This document shows positions 39,330 through 49,505 of a stretch of DNA of 64,000 nt, piece by piece. This stretch comes from Pseudomonas azotoformans (GTDB taxonomy: Bacteria; Pseudomonadota; Gammaproteobacteria; Pseudomonadales; Pseudomonadaceae). Below the pieces are notes generated by a model, which saw nothing but the letters and a program-made list of their open reading frames with translations, made no database searches and was not told the origin of the DNA. Every line of letters starts with the position of its first letter. Position 1 is the stretch's first letter. The stretch lies in assembly GCF_001579805.1 (NCBI RefSeq), contig NZ_CP014546.1:5952001-6016000 (forward strand), read 5' to 3'. A program made the translations under genes and the position numbers.

Positions 39330-40154
39330 TCAGCCGCCAAGTTCGCTGAAACCTGTGAGGAAGTGTGGCCCGATGAACCGTTCCGGCAATTGGAACTCGT
39401 CGCGGTACTCCACATCCACCAGGTAAAGGCCGAACGGATGCGCCGTGACCCCGCCCGTACGGCGGACACGGCTTTCCAGCACTTCCCTGGCCCATTCCAC
39501 CGGACGCTCGCCGGTGCCGATGGTCATCAGCACCCCGGCAATGTTTCGAACCATATGGTGCAGGAACGCACCGGCGCGAATATCCAGCACGATCATCTTG
39601 CCGTGACGAGTCACCCGCAGATGATGGACTTCCTTGATCGGCGACTTAGCCTGGCACTGGCCGGCACGGAAGGCGCTGAAATCGTGCACACCCACCAGAT
39701 GCTGCGCGGCCTCGGCCATGCGCTCGGCGTCGAGCGGGCGATGGTTCCAGGTGATTTCTTCGTTGAGGTGCGCCGGACGGATCTGGTCGTTGTAGATCAC
39801 ATAGCGATAACGCCGGGCGATGGCCTTGAAGCGCGCATGAAAATGCGCCGGCATGACCTTGGCCCAACTGACGCTGACGTCATGGGGCAAATTGATATTA
39901 GCGCCCATCACCCAGGCCTTCATGGACCGTTCAGCCTGGGTGTCGAAGTGCACCACCTGACCACAGGCATGCACGCCCGCATCGGTACGCCCGGCGCACA
40001 TCAGCGACACCGGCGAATCGGCGACTTTCGACAGTGCTTTCTCCAGGGTTTCCTGCACCGTCAGTACACCAGACGCCTGACGCTGCCAGCCGCGATAGCG
40101 CGAGCCTTTGTATTCCACGCCCAGGGCGATGCGGTAAAAGCCTGCGGCCGCCAT
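39330..40154 (-). CDS. truA: tRNA pseudouridine(38-40) synthase
   Basis: The enzyme modifies U38-U40 in tRNA anticodon stems. [17 protein letters not shown], the catalytic Asp in [18 protein letters not shown], and [14 protein letters not shown] are intact. The Met at 40154 ([12 protein letters not shown]) gives 274 residues, close to the family. TTG codons further upstream (40184, 40211) would extend it, and no start has a clear Shine-Dalgarno sequence. Confidence 0.95.
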   Translation of the reverse strand: MAAAGFYRIALGVEYKGSRYRGWQRQASGVLTVQETLEKALSKVADSPVSLMCAGRTDAGVHACGQVVHFDTQAERSMKAWVMGANINLPHDVSVSWAKVMPAHFHARFKAIARRYRYVIYNDQIRPAHLNEEITWNHRPLDAERMAEAAQHLVGVHDFSAFRAGQCQAKSPIKEVHHLRVTRHGKMIVLDIRAGAFLHHMVRNIAGVLMTIGTGERPVEWAREVLESRVRRTGGVTAHPFGLYLVDVEYRDEFQLPERFIGPHFLTGFSELGG

Positions 40155-40252
40155 TTCGGCGGCCGCGTTATCTATATTTGCCAAGAACTGAGAGCCTGAT
40201 GAGTTGCGCAAAGGCGGCCATTATGCCGATTTGTGCGGGTGCCCACAAAAGC

Positions 40253-40276
40253 AAAACGGCGACCCGAAGGTCGCCG
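40253..40276 (-). terminator. terminator of fimV
   Basis: On the minus strand CGGCGACC and GGTCGCCG pair around TTCG, followed by TTTTG. It lies 20 bases beyond the fimV stop. Confidence 0.8.
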
Positions 40277-40295
40277 CTGCATTGACGTATGACGG

Positions 40296-42860
40296 TCAGG
40301 CCAACCGGCCGAGCATTTCCTTGGCCTCGCCGCGCTGAGTTTCGTCGCCTTCGGTCAGCACTTCGCTGAGGATGTCCCGTGCGCCGTCCGCATCGCCCAT
40401 GTCGATGTAGGCCTGGGCCAGGTCGAGCTTGGTGGCCACCTCGTCTGTGCCAGAGAGGAAGTCGAACTCCGGCTCATCGTCGCCCTTCGCCGCATCTTCT
40501 GCGGTGAAGGAAGGCTCGATGGACGGATGTTCCAGGCTCTGGGACAAACGATCCAGCTCGGCGTTGACATCGTCCAACTCGGATGCAAAGGCGTCAGGCT
40601 TGGCGGCAGCTTCCGGCTCATCGGCCAGGGACAGGTCGAAGTCTTCCGGCAGGTCGAAGTCATCCAGGGCCGCCGGGGTCAGGGTGGGCGGCTCGACGGC
40701 CGGCACATCCTTCATCTGCTCTTCCAAGCCGGAGAGGAAGTCGTCATCCGATTGCGCCGACGCCGGAGCATCCAGCTGCAGGTCCAGGTCGAAGTCCGAC
40801 AGGTCATCCGGCGTAGCCTGGGCTTCGGTCTGCTGTTGCAGCAGCGATTCGAAGGTCTGCTGATCGTCCTTCACCACGGCTGGGGAGGCTTCTTCCAGTT
40901 CATCCAGGCTCAGGTCGAAATCGGTGTCGAAGGCTTCGGGTTCCGCAGGAGTCGGGGCCGGCTTGTCTTCCAGCAAATCCTTGACGTATTGCGCATCCAG
41001 GGCAGCTGCGGCGACCGCAGCGCTGACGCCCGCGGCCAGCACGGCCATGGCCGGGAAGCGACTCTTGAGCTGCTCGACCTGGGCATGGTTTTCACCATTG
41101 GCCACCAGTTGGCGCTCCTGGGTCACGAAACCGTCCTTGTCGTTTTGCAGGCCGTAGACTTCCATCAGCTTCAAACGCAGGTCGCTGCGCTTGGGCTCCT
41201 GTTTGATCGCCTGTTCCAGCACGTCGGCGGCCTGGTTCAGGTGGCCACGGTCGACAAGCGACTGGGCTTGGGCCAGTGCATCGCTGGAGTTCACCGGCGC
41301 AACGGCAACCGCCAGCGGCGCCAGTACCGAGGCGACGGTCGGCACGGCGACTGCCGGTTCAACCGCTGGGGCTGGCGCTGGTGCAGCGGCCAGCTTGACG
41401 TTTGGCGGCGGCACTTCCAGGCCTTCGAAACTGTCTGGCGGCAGGTCCTGATCGATGTTCGAGGTGAACACCGGTTCTTCAGCCAGGGCACGCGCCATAC
41501 GCAGGTGTTTTTCTTCTTCGCGACGGGCATTGCGATGGCGCGCCCACAACAGCAGGAGCAGCAGCACCAGCAGGCCGGCGGCACCACCGATCACGCCAAG
41601 CACGATCGGATTGGTCAGCAGGTCGTTGAATTTACCTTCGACGCTGGCAGGCGCGGAATCGGCCTTGGCCGGCTCAGGCGTGGCGGGCGCAGGTGTTGCA
41701 ACGGTGGCATCGGGAGCGGCCGGAGCAGCCGGAGCAGCCGCCGGCTCACCCGCCAACTGCGCAGGCATTGCCGCTGTGGCCGGCGTTGCTGGGGCGCCCT
41801 TCTCTGCCTGCAGACGCGCGAGCTGATCGTTTTTCAGTTGAATCAGTTTTTGCAGCTTGTCCAACTGGCTTTGCAGGTCGGCCGCGCGGCTTTTCAGCTC
41901 TTCGTTGTCGCGACGGGTGGTGTCCAGTTGCTCCTGGGTCATCGCCAGTTTGTCGCTCAACCCAGCACTATCGCCAGCCTTACCCTTGGCGCCCTTCTTG
42001 GCCGCTTCGGCGGAAACCAGGCTCAGGTTGTCCTTGGCGTTAGTGCTCGCCGGGGCATTGCCGGCCTGGGTGCGTTTGGTGGCATCCAGTTGCTGCTTGC
42101 CCGCTGCCGGATTGGTGGCAGCGCGTCGGCCCTGTCGCCAGGCGGCATTCTGCGCGCTGACTTCGGCGATCGCCTGGGGTTGCGGCAGCGCGGTGCTTTG
42201 TACGGGATCGGGCAGACGCAGGACCTGGCCGGTTTTCAAACGGTTGATGTTGCCGTCGATAAACGCGTCGGGATTCAGCGCCTGGATCGCCAGCATGGTC
42301 TGCTGTACCGAGCCGCCATTGCGGTTCTTCGCGGCAATTTCCCACAAGGTGTCGCGGGAGGTGGTGGTGTGCTGTGCCGGTTTGCTTGCAGCTGGCGCGC
42401 TGCTGGCCGGTGCCGCCAGACGCGGCGCAGGCGCGGCGGTCGTCGGTGCCGGCTGGTCGAACTTGGCCGGGTCGAGCAACACGCTGTAGTCGCGCATCAA
42501 CCGGCCATTGGGCCATTGCACCTGCAACAGGAAGCGTACGTAGGAATCGGGCAACGGCTTGTTGGAGGTGACACGCACCACGCTGCGGCCGTTGGGGTTG
42601 ATAACCGGGGTAAACGTCAGGTCATCGAGGAACGCCTGGCGATCAACGCCCGCATCCACAAAGGCTTGGGAGGACGCCAGGCTCGGCGTGATCTCGGAAG
42701 CGGTGAGACCACCGACGTCGAGCAATTCGATTTCCACCGCCAATGGCTGGTTCAACTTCGACTTGAGGGTCATCTCCCCCAGCTGCAGCGCCTGCGCCAT
42801 ACCGGAGGACAGCGCCGAGGCGGCCGCTATTGCTAACACCAGTTTGCGAACTTGAACCAT
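40296..42860 (-). CDS. fimV: FimV, type IV pilus and polarity hub protein
   Basis: The 854-residue inner-membrane protein carries a signal segment (1-24), an N-terminal FimV domain (LQLGEMTLKSKLNQPLAVEIELL), a periplasmic LysM (about 165-220, DTLWEIAAKNRNGGSV...LRLP), a coiled coil (about 305-360), one TM segment (about 420-440, VLGVIGGAAGLLVLLLLLLW) and an acidic TPR-rich cytosolic tail. The tail ends with the conserved FimV C-terminal TPR (LDLAQAYIDMGDADGARDILSEVL). It organises cell poles, pili and cAMP signalling in P. aeruginosa. I chose the start at 42860 for its AGGATGAGG and signal sequence. Confidence 0.95.
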   Translation of the reverse strand: MVQVRKLVLAIAAASALSSGMAQALQLGEMTLKSKLNQPLAVEIELLDVGGLTASEITPSLASSQAFVDAGVDRQAFLDDLTFTPVINPNGRSVVRVTSNKPLPDSYVRFLLQVQWPNGRLMRDYSVLLDPAKFDQPAPTTAAPAPRLAAPASSAPAASKPAQHTTTSRDTLWEIAAKNRNGGSVQQTMLAIQALNPDAFIDGNINRLKTGQVLRLPDPVQSTALPQPQAIAEVSAQNAAWRQGRRAATNPAAGKQQLDATKRTQAGNAPASTNAKDNLSLVSAEAAKKGAKGKAGDSAGLSDKLAMTQEQLDTTRRDNEELKSRAADLQSQLDKLQKLIQLKNDQLARLQAEKGAPATPATAAMPAQLAGEPAAAPAAPAAPDATVATPAPATPEPAKADSAPASVEGKFNDLLTNPIVLGVIGGAAGLLVLLLLLLWARHRNARREEEKHLRMARALAEEPVFTSNIDQDLPPDSFEGLEVPPPNVKLAAAPAPAPAVEPAVAVPTVASVLAPLAVAVAPVNSSDALAQAQSLVDRGHLNQAADVLEQAIKQEPKRSDLRLKLMEVYGLQNDKDGFVTQERQLVANGENHAQVEQLKSRFPAMAVLAAGVSAAVAAAALDAQYVKDLLEDKPAPTPAEPEAFDTDFDLSLDELEEASPAVVKDDQQTFESLLQQQTEAQATPDDLSDFDLDLQLDAPASAQSDDDFLSGLEEQMKDVPAVEPPTLTPAALDDFDLPEDFDLSLADEPEAAAKPDAFASELDDVNAELDRLSQSLEHPSIEPSFTAEDAAKGDDEPEFDFLSGTDEVATKLDLAQAYIDMGDADGARDILSEVLTEGDETQRGEAKEMLGRLA

Positions 42861-43022
42861 AGCCTCATCCTTTGTTTGAACACTCCCCGGCCTGCGAGAA
42901 GGTTGGTAACCGCTGCCATAAGGCATGGCGAGCCGATAGGTCACCGACGCGCAACTTTTCCTGCCTGGGGCCAAGCATAGCGCCTGGCTAGAATCAATCT
43001 ACAAATTGCCGCCAAGTATCTT

Positions 43023-44033
43023 TTACGCAAGGCCTTTTATCAACAACTGCGCCAGCTGCACGGCATTCAGTGCGGCGCCTTTGCGTACGTTATCTGACGT
43101 CAGCCACAGATTTAGTTCCGCCGGGTCATCCACACCTGCGCGAACCCGCCCTACATAGACCACATCCTGACCGACCGCGTCGCCCACGGCTGTAGGGTAG
43201 TCACCCTCCTCAACCCGCTCTATTCCTGGCGCTGTGTCGAGCAAACGGTTCACAGCGGCGAGATCGACCGGTGCCCCCAGTTGCAGCGACACTGTCAGGC
43301 TATCGCCAAAAAACACCGGGGCTTGAACGCAGGTTGCGGAAATCTTTAGCAAAGGTAATTCCAGCACTGCGCGCAGTTCGTGTACGAGGCGCTTCTCCAG
43401 GGCTGTATGACCTTGGGCGTCTGGCGTACCGACTTGTGCCAGCAGGTTGAAGGCAACCTGCCGATCAAACAGTTTCGGTTCCAGCGGGCGCATGTTCAGC
43501 AACTCAGCGGTTTGTCGGGCCAATTCACTGACGGCTTCACGCCCCTGGGACGACATCGCCAGGTTGGCGGTAACGCTCACGCGCTGGATATCCAACAGGC
43601 TGCGCAAAGGTGCGAGGACGACCGCCAGGTTGGTCGCAGAGGGGCTTGGACTGCCGAGCTGGAACGGTTTTTTCAAGCCATCAAGCACATGGGCATTGGC
43701 TTCCGGCACCACTTGCGGCGCCTGCTCGGCGGGCAAGGCGCCAGACAAGTCAATCACCGCGCAACCCGCCGCCGTAGCGCGCGGGGCGAAACTCAAGGTC
43801 ACCGCCGGCCCCGCCGCGAAGAACGCGAGTTGCGCCTTATTGAAGTCGAATTCATCGACCTCCTTGACCCGCACGTTTTTGCCACGAAACGGCACCGAGG
43901 CACCCGCCGAGTTGTTGCCCGCCAGCAAATACAGGGTGCCCACCGGGAAGTTCAACTCTTCGAGGATCTGCACCAGGGTTTCGCCAACGGTGCCGGTAGC
44001 GCCGATCACGGCGATTTCAAAGGTCTGGGTCAT
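43023..44033 (-). CDS. Asd-like protein lacking catalytic Cys
   Basis: The 336-residue product has the fold of aspartate-semialdehyde dehydrogenase: IAVIGATGTVGETLVQIL for NADP and a C-terminal dimerisation domain. Where Asd has N-C-S/T-x-x-Q it reads GSPSPSATNL, so the catalytic Cys is Pro and the Gln is Asn. It therefore cannot do the Asd reaction in the normal way. It corresponds in position to usg/PA3116-type genes upstream of truA. GAGG lies 8 bases before the ATG at 44033. Confidence 0.9.
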   Translation of the reverse strand: MTQTFEIAVIGATGTVGETLVQILEELNFPVGTLYLLAGNNSAGASVPFRGKNVRVKEVDEFDFNKAQLAFFAAGPAVTLSFAPRATAAGCAVIDLSGALPAEQAPQVVPEANAHVLDGLKKPFQLGSPSPSATNLAVVLAPLRSLLDIQRVSVTANLAMSSQGREAVSELARQTAELLNMRPLEPKLFDRQVAFNLLAQVGTPDAQGHTALEKRLVHELRAVLELPLLKISATCVQAPVFFGDSLTVSLQLGAPVDLAAVNRLLDTAPGIERVEEGDYPTAVGDAVGQDVVYVGRVRAGVDDPAELNLWLTSDNVRKGAALNAVQLAQLLIKGLA

Positions 44034-44095
44034 GGGGGCTGCCTCGGGCATTGCGGGGGGAGCGGCACTTTACCGGGTGGCTGGGGGTGAGGCCA

Positions 44096-44135
44096 ATAAA
44101 AAACCCGCGCCTGTCACCAGAGCGCGGGTTTCTTC
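44096..44135 (-). terminator. terminator of asd
   Basis: On the minus strand AAACCCGCGC and GCGCGGGTTT pair around a 10-12-base loop, followed by TTTTTATT. It lies 15 bases beyond the asd stop. Confidence 0.9.
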
Positions 44136-44149
44136 ATTGCTTCAAGCGA

Positions 44150-45262
44150 TCAACGCTCCAGCAAGATCCGCAGCATGCGGCGCAGCGGTTCGGCCGCGCC
44201 CCACAGCAGTTGGTCGCCAACGGTGAACGCGCCCAGGTACTGGGTGCCCATGTTCAGCTTGCGCAGACGGCCCACCGGCACATTCAGAGTGCCGGTGACC
44301 TTGGTCGGGCTCAGCTCCTGCATGCTGATGTCGCGGTTGTTCGGCACCAGCTTGACCCACGGGTTGTGCTGGCTGATCAAGGCTTCGATATCGCTGATCG
44401 GTACGTCTTTGTTCAGCTTGATGGTCAGCGCCTGGCTGTGGCAGCGCATCGCGCCGATACGCACGCAGATGCCGTCCACCGGGATCGGGCTCTTGAAGCG
44501 GCCGAGGATCTTGTTGGTCTCGGCCTGGGCCTTCCACTCTTCACGGCTCTGGCCGTTCGGCAGTTCCTTGTCGATCCACGGGATCAGGCTGCCGGCCAAT
44601 GGCACACCGAAGTTCTCGGTCGGGTAGGCCTCGCTGCGCATGGCTTCAGCCACACGGCGGTCGATGTCGAGGATCGCGCTGGCCGGGTCGGCCAGTTGAT
44701 CGGCAACGGCGGCGTGGGTCGCGCCCATTTGCTTGATCAGTTCACGCATGTTCTGCGCGCCGGCACCGGAAGCCGCCTGATAGGTCATGGCGCTCATCCA
44801 CTCGACCAGGCCAGCCTCGAACAGGCCACCCAAGCCCATCAGCATCAGGCTGACGGTGCAGTTGCCGCCGACATAGTTCTTGGTGCCCGCGTCCAGCTGC
44901 TGGTCGATGACCTTGCGGTTCACCGGGTCGAGGATGATCACGGCATCGTCCTGCATGCGCAGGCTCGACGCGGCGTCGATCCAGTAACCCTGCCAGCCGG
45001 CTTCACGCAGCTTGGGGAAGACTTCGCTGGTGTAGTCGCCACCCTGACAGGTCAGAATCACGTCGAGGGTTTTCAGCTCTTCAATGTTGTAGGCGTCCTT
45101 GAGCGGGGCAATATCCTTGCCCACGGACGGCCCCTGGCCACCGACATTCGAAGTGGTGAAAAACACCGGCTCAATAAGATCGAAATCCTGCTCTTCCAGC
45201 ATCCGCTGCATGAGCACGGAACCGACCATACCGCGCCAACCGATCAGACCTACACGTTTCAT
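44150..45262 (-). CDS. asd: aspartate-semialdehyde dehydrogenase
   Basis: The 370-residue enzyme of the Lys/Thr/Met/diaminopimelate pathway starts [21 protein letters not shown]. The catalytic Cys is in [14 protein letters not shown], and the acid-base His is in [13 protein letters not shown]. Its length is that of the gammaproteobacterial form. It has its own terminator and follows leuB by 64 bases containing a leuB terminator. Confidence 0.97.
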   Translation of the reverse strand: MKRVGLIGWRGMVGSVLMQRMLEEQDFDLIEPVFFTTSNVGGQGPSVGKDIAPLKDAYNIEELKTLDVILTCQGGDYTSEVFPKLREAGWQGYWIDAASSLRMQDDAVIILDPVNRKVIDQQLDAGTKNYVGGNCTVSLMLMGLGGLFEAGLVEWMSAMTYQAASGAGAQNMRELIKQMGATHAAVADQLADPASAILDIDRRVAEAMRSEAYPTENFGVPLAGSLIPWIDKELPNGQSREEWKAQAETNKILGRFKSPIPVDGICVRIGAMRCHSQALTIKLNKDVPISDIEALISQHNPWVKLVPNNRDISMQELSPTKVTGTLNVPVGRLRKLNMGTQYLGAFTVGDQLLWGAAEPLRRMLRILLER

Positions 45263-45279
45263 CGCAACTACACCTTGTT

Positions 45280-45320
45280 AAAAAGTGGGCCGCCTGCAGC
45301 AAACTTCTGCAAGGGGGCCC
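45280..45320 (-). terminator. terminator of leuB
   Basis: On the minus strand GGGCC...TTGCAG pairs with CTGCAGG...GGCCC (interrupted stem), followed by ACTTTTT. It is placed directly between leuB and asd. Confidence 0.6.
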
Positions 45321-45326
45321 GAGAGA

Positions 45327-46409
45327 TTACAGACTCCGCAGCGCGGCGACTACTGCGTCGCCCATTTCTTGCGTACCGACCTTGGTGCAACCCTGCGACC
45401 AGATGTCGCCAGTGCGCAAGCCCTGGTCCAGCACCAGGCTCACGGCCTTCTCGATCGCGTCCGCCGCGTCCGCCAGGTTGAAGCTGTAACGCAGCATCAT
45501 CGAGACCGACAAAATCGTCGCCAACGGGTTGGCAATGCCCTGGCCCGCGATGTCCGGCGCCGAACCGTGGCACGGCTCGTACATGCCCTTGTTGTTGGTA
45601 TCCAGGGAGGCCGACGGCAGCATGCCGATGGAACCGGTGAGCATCGACGCCTGGTCGGACAGGATGTCGCCGAACAGGTTGTCGGTGACGATCACGTCAA
45701 ACTGCTTGGGTGCACGCACCAGCTGCATGGCGGTGTTATCGACGTACATGTGGCTCAGCTCAACGTCCGGGTAGTCCTTGGCCACTTCTTCGACGATTTC
45801 ACGCCACAACTGGCTGGAGGCCAGCACGTTGGCCTTGTCCACCGAGCAGACCTTCTTGCCACGCACGCGGGCCATGTCGAAACCGACACGGGCGATACGG
45901 CGGATTTCGCTCTCGCTGTACGGCAGGGTGTCGTAGGCCTGGCGCTCGCCATTTTCCAGCTCACGCACGCCACGTGGCGAGCCGAAGTAGATACCGCCGG
46001 TCAACTCGCGCACGATGAGGATATCCAGGCCCGCGACCACTTCCGGCTTGAGGCTCGACGCGTCAGCCAGTTGCGGGTAGAGGATCGCCGGGCGCAGGTT
46101 GCCGAACAGGCCCAGTTGCGCACGGATCTTCAGCAGGCCACGCTCAGGGCGGATATCACGTTCGATCTTGTCCCATTTCGGGCCGCCCACCGCGCCGAGC
46201 AGTACGGCGTCGGCCGCGCGGGCGCGGTCCAGGGTTTCATCGGCCAGCGGCACGCCGTGCTTGTCGATGGCCGCGCCGCCGATCACGTCGTGGCTCAGCT
46301 CAAAGCCCAGGCTGTACTTGCTGTTGGCGAGTTCCAGCACCTTGACCGCTTCGGCCATGATTTCCGGACCAATACCGTCGCCAGGGAGAATCAGAATCTG
46401 CTTGCTCAT
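45327..46409 (-). CDS. leuB: 3-isopropylmalate dehydrogenase
   Basis: The 360-residue NAD-dependent enzyme of leucine synthesis starts [19 protein letters not shown]. The substrate-binding [12 protein letters not shown] and the signature [26 protein letters not shown] are intact. It follows the methyltransferase gene by 53 bases, which contain a GC hairpin at 46431-46455 without a T-run. Confidence 0.98.
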   Translation of the reverse strand: MSKQILILPGDGIGPEIMAEAVKVLELANSKYSLGFELSHDVIGGAAIDKHGVPLADETLDRARAADAVLLGAVGGPKWDKIERDIRPERGLLKIRAQLGLFGNLRPAILYPQLADASSLKPEVVAGLDILIVRELTGGIYFGSPRGVRELENGERQAYDTLPYSESEIRRIARVGFDMARVRGKKVCSVDKANVLASSQLWREIVEEVAKDYPDVELSHMYVDNTAMQLVRAPKQFDVIVTDNLFGDILSDQASMLTGSIGMLPSASLDTNNKGMYEPCHGSAPDIAGQGIANPLATILSVSMMLRYSFNLADAADAIEKAVSLVLDQGLRTGDIWSQGCTKVGTQEMGDAVVAALRSL

Positions 46410-46462
46410 GCGTTCCTCATTTCATCAAGCGACCCGCCCATGGGCAGGTCGGGAAAAATCAA

Positions 46463-47227
46463 TCAGCGTTCGGCAAAGACCACCAGCACGTCGGTGCTGA
46501 AGGTGCCGTCGGCCTGAATTTCGTAATAATCGCGCACTTCCTGGCCCATCGCCTTCTGCAACTCAAGGATGGCTGCGCGCAGAACCTCTGGCGTGCGCAT
46601 GCGCTCGACCCACGAGGTGTATTCCAGGCGCAGACGCTGGCGACTGCTGGTGCGCACATGCAAACCGGACTCGCTGAGCTGCTGCATCCATTCGGCGGCG
46701 GAATAATCACGCACGTGGCTGGTGTCACGCAGCACTTCGACGGTTTGCAGGTAAGTGTCCAACAGCGGGCTGCCCGGTGACAAGACGTCGACGAACGCCG
46801 CCACACCGCCCGGTTTGAGTACGCGGCGCACTTCGCGCAGGGCCAGGCCGAGGTCGCTCCAGTGGTGGGCCGAATAACGGCTGAACACGAAGTCGAACTC
46901 GCCATCGGCGAACGGCAGGCGTTCGGCGGCGCCGTGGACGGTGCGGATGTTGTCCAAACCGCGATCTGTCGCCGCAGCGGCAACCACGTCGAGCATCTGC
47001 TGGGACAGGTCGTAGGCGACCACTTCTTTAGCCAGCGGCGCTACATGAAAGCTGACATGACCGGCACCGCAGCCCAAATCCAACAGTCGCGCATTGCCCT
47101 GCCCGGCCAGTTCGGCCTGCAGCAGCGCGAATTCGGTGCCTTGGGCGTGCACGGCACTGCTCAGGTAGGCCGAGGCTTGCTCGCCGAATTGTTTTTGCAC
47201 GACTTGGGTGTGGGCGGTGCTGGTCAT
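46463..47227 (-). CDS. class I SAM-dependent methyltransferase
   Basis: The 254-residue methyltransferase has SAM motif I RLLDLGCGAGHVSFHVAP (about 45-62), motif II VVAYDLSQQMLDVV, and FSRYSAHHWSDLGLALREVRRVLKPGG. It resembles the UbiE/YcgJ-type group; the substrate is unknown. It lies inside the leu operon between leuD and leuB, a position conserved in pseudomonads, but no known step of leucine synthesis needs methylation. Confidence 0.92.
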   Translation of the reverse strand: MTSTAHTQVVQKQFGEQASAYLSSAVHAQGTEFALLQAELAGQGNARLLDLGCGAGHVSFHVAPLAKEVVAYDLSQQMLDVVAAAATDRGLDNIRTVHGAAERLPFADGEFDFVFSRYSAHHWSDLGLALREVRRVLKPGGVAAFVDVLSPGSPLLDTYLQTVEVLRDTSHVRDYSAAEWMQQLSESGLHVRTSSRQRLRLEYTSWVERMRTPEVLRAAILELQKAMGQEVRDYYEIQADGTFSTDVLVVFAER

Positions 47228-47291
47228 GGTGCTTTTCCTTGGGACTTGTGTTGTGTGTGCTCGCGAAGGGGCCAGTCCTGCTTACATCAAA

Positions 47292-47936
47292 TCAGGCATC
47301 GCGAAACAACCACGGCTGGCTCGCCCGGTGCTTGGCTTCAAACGCGGCAATCGCATCGCCGTCCTGCAAGGTCAGGCCGATGTCGTCCAGGCCGTTGATC
47401 AGGCAGTGCTTACGGAACGCATCCACTTCAAAGTGATACACCTTGCCATCCGGACGGGTCACGGTTTGCGCGGCCAGGTCAACGGTCAGTTGGTAGCCCT
47501 CTTCAGCTTCCACGTGCTTGAACAGCTCGTCGACTTCTGCGTCGGTCAAGATGATCGGCAACAGGCCGTTCTTGAAGCTGTTGTTGAAGAAGATGTCGGC
47601 ATAGCTCGGCGCGATGATGCTGCGAAAGCCATACTCTTCCAGGGCCCACGGTGCGTGCTCACGGCTGGAGCCGCAACCGAAGTTCTCACGGGCCAGCAAT
47701 ACGCTGGCGCCTTGGTAACGTTCGGCATTGAGCACGAAGTCCTTGTTCAGCGGGCGCTTGGAGTTGTCCTGGTAGGCGTAGCCCACGTCCAGGTAGCGCC
47801 ACTCGTCGAACAGGTTCGGGCCGAAACCGGTGCGCTTGATCGACTTCAAGAACTGCTTGGGGATGATCTGGTCGGTGTCGACGTTGGCGCGATCCAAAGG
47901 GGCGACAAGGCCAGTGTGTTGGGTAAAAGCACGCAT
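47292..47936 (-). CDS. leuD: isopropylmalate isomerase small subunit
   Basis: The 214-residue swivel-domain subunit has the start [30 protein letters not shown] and [20 protein letters not shown] characteristic of LeuD. With LeuC it converts 2- to 3-isopropylmalate. It starts 10 bases after leuC ends. Confidence 0.98.
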   Translation of the reverse strand: MRAFTQHTGLVAPLDRANVDTDQIIPKQFLKSIKRTGFGPNLFDEWRYLDVGYAYQDNSKRPLNKDFVLNAERYQGASVLLARENFGCGSSREHAPWALEEYGFRSIIAPSYADIFFNNSFKNGLLPIILTDAEVDELFKHVEAEEGYQLTVDLAAQTVTRPDGKVYHFEVDAFRKHCLINGLDDIGLTLQDGDAIAAFEAKHRASQPWLFRDA

Positions 47937-47946
47937 CGGGTATTCC

Positions 47947-49365
47947 TCAGATCAATTCGCGAACGTCGATAAAACGACCGTTGACGGCCGCCGCAGCGGC
48001 CATGGCCGGGCTGACCAGGTGGGTACGCCCACCGGCGCCCTGACGCCCTTCGAAGTTACGGTTGGACGTAGACGCGCAATGCTCGCCCGATTCCAAACGG
48101 TCCGGGTTCATCGCCAGGCACATCGAGCAGCCTGGCTCACGCCATTCAAAACCGGCTTCGAGGAAGATCTTGTCGAGGCCTTCGGCTTCAGCCTGGGCTT
48201 TAACCAGACCGGAGCCTGGCACCACGATGGCTTGCTTGATGGTCGACGCCACTTTGCGGCCCTTGGCGATCACCGCCGCGGCCCGCAGGTCTTCGATCCG
48301 CGAGTTGGTGCAGGAACCGATGAACACGCGGTCCAACTGAATGTCGGTGATCGCCTGGTTGGCCTGCAAACCCATGTACTTCAAGGCGCGCTCGATGGAA
48401 CCGCGCTTGACCAGATCGGCCTCTTTGGCCGGGTCCGGCACATTCTGGTCAACGGCCAAGACCATTTCCGGCGAAGTGCCCCAGCTGACTTGTGGCTTGA
48501 TCTGGGCAGCGTCGAGTTCAACCACGGTGTCAAACACCGCATCGGCATCGGAGACCAGGTCTTTCCAGGCTTCTACCGCCGCATCCCAATCCGCGCCTGC
48601 CGGAGCGAAAGGACGACCCTTGACGTACTCAACGGTCTTTTCGTCCGCCGCCACCATGCCCACACGGGCACCGGCTTCGATGGACATGTTGCAGATGGTC
48701 ATGCGGCCTTCAATGGACAGGTCGCGAATGGCGCTGCCGGCGAACTCGATGGCATGGCCGTTACCGCCGGCGGTGCCGATCTTGCCGATCACGGCGAGGA
48801 CGATGTCTTTAGCGGTCACGCCGAACGGCAATTTGCCCTCAACGCGAACCAACATATTCTTCATCTTCTTGGCGACCAGGCACTGGGTGGCGAACACATG
48901 TTCCACCTCGGAAGTGCCGATGCCATGGGCCAGGGCGCCAAAAGCACCGTGGGTCGACGTGTGGGAGTCACCGCAGACCACGGTCATGCCCGGCAAGGTC
49001 GCGCCCTGCTCCGGGCCGATCACATGCACGATGCCTTGACGTACGTCATTCATCTTGAATTCGGTAATGCCATATTCGTCGCAGTAGTCGTCGAGGGTCT
49101 GTACCTGCAAGCGGGAAACGGTGTCGACGATTGCGTCGATGCCGCCCTTGCGCTCCGGCGTGGTCGGCACGTTGTGGTCAGGCGTGGCGATGATGGAGTC
49201 GACGCGCCAAGGCTTGCGCCCGGCCAGACGCAGGCCTTCGAACGCTTGGGGCGAGGTCACTTCATGGATGATGTGACGGTCGATATAGATCAGCGACGAG
49301 CCATCGTCGCGCCGTTTCACTTCATGGGAATCCCAAAGCTTGTCGTAAAGCGTTTTGCCGGCCAT
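47947..49365 (-). CDS. leuC: isopropylmalate isomerase large subunit
   Basis: The 472-residue aconitase-family subunit has the 4Fe-4S ligands in [13 protein letters not shown] and [37 protein letters not shown] is also conserved. It is first in leuC-leuD-methyltransferase-leuB-asd, and divergent from a LysR regulator with a 140-base intergenic region. Confidence 0.98.
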   Translation of the reverse strand: MAGKTLYDKLWDSHEVKRRDDGSSLIYIDRHIIHEVTSPQAFEGLRLAGRKPWRVDSIIATPDHNVPTTPERKGGIDAIVDTVSRLQVQTLDDYCDEYGITEFKMNDVRQGIVHVIGPEQGATLPGMTVVCGDSHTSTHGAFGALAHGIGTSEVEHVFATQCLVAKKMKNMLVRVEGKLPFGVTAKDIVLAVIGKIGTAGGNGHAIEFAGSAIRDLSIEGRMTICNMSIEAGARVGMVAADEKTVEYVKGRPFAPAGADWDAAVEAWKDLVSDADAVFDTVVELDAAQIKPQVSWGTSPEMVLAVDQNVPDPAKEADLVKRGSIERALKYMGLQANQAITDIQLDRVFIGSCTNSRIEDLRAAAVIAKGRKVASTIKQAIVVPGSGLVKAQAEAEGLDKIFLEAGFEWREPGCSMCLAMNPDRLESGEHCASTSNRNFEGRQGAGGRTHLVSPAMAAAAAVNGRFIDVRELI

Positions 49366-49505
49366 CAGTCGGTCCTCATCAGCGGTGTTTCTCTATGCCG
49401 GGCTTTTCAATAACCCTTTGGCTTGTGAGGCTGATGGTATGGCGCTACATTAAATAACTCAAATTCATATTTTTTATGCTTTGGATTACCAACTGGAATA
49501 CCACA

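Noticed and set aside
40527..42836. 769-codon plus-strand open frame opposite fimV
   Set aside because: It is low-complexity Gln/Arg/Gly/His sequence, with no start signal, and mirrors the fimV codons.
46431..46455. GC hairpin between methyltransferase gene and leuB as a terminator
   Set aside because: The stem is good but has no T-run, and it lies 20 bases before leuB in an apparent operon, so I did not call it a terminator.
49366..49505. LysR T-N11-A operator or leucine leader peptide in the leuC-LysR gap
   Set aside because: AT-rich half sites are present, but none is distinctive, and no Leu-rich short frame was seen.
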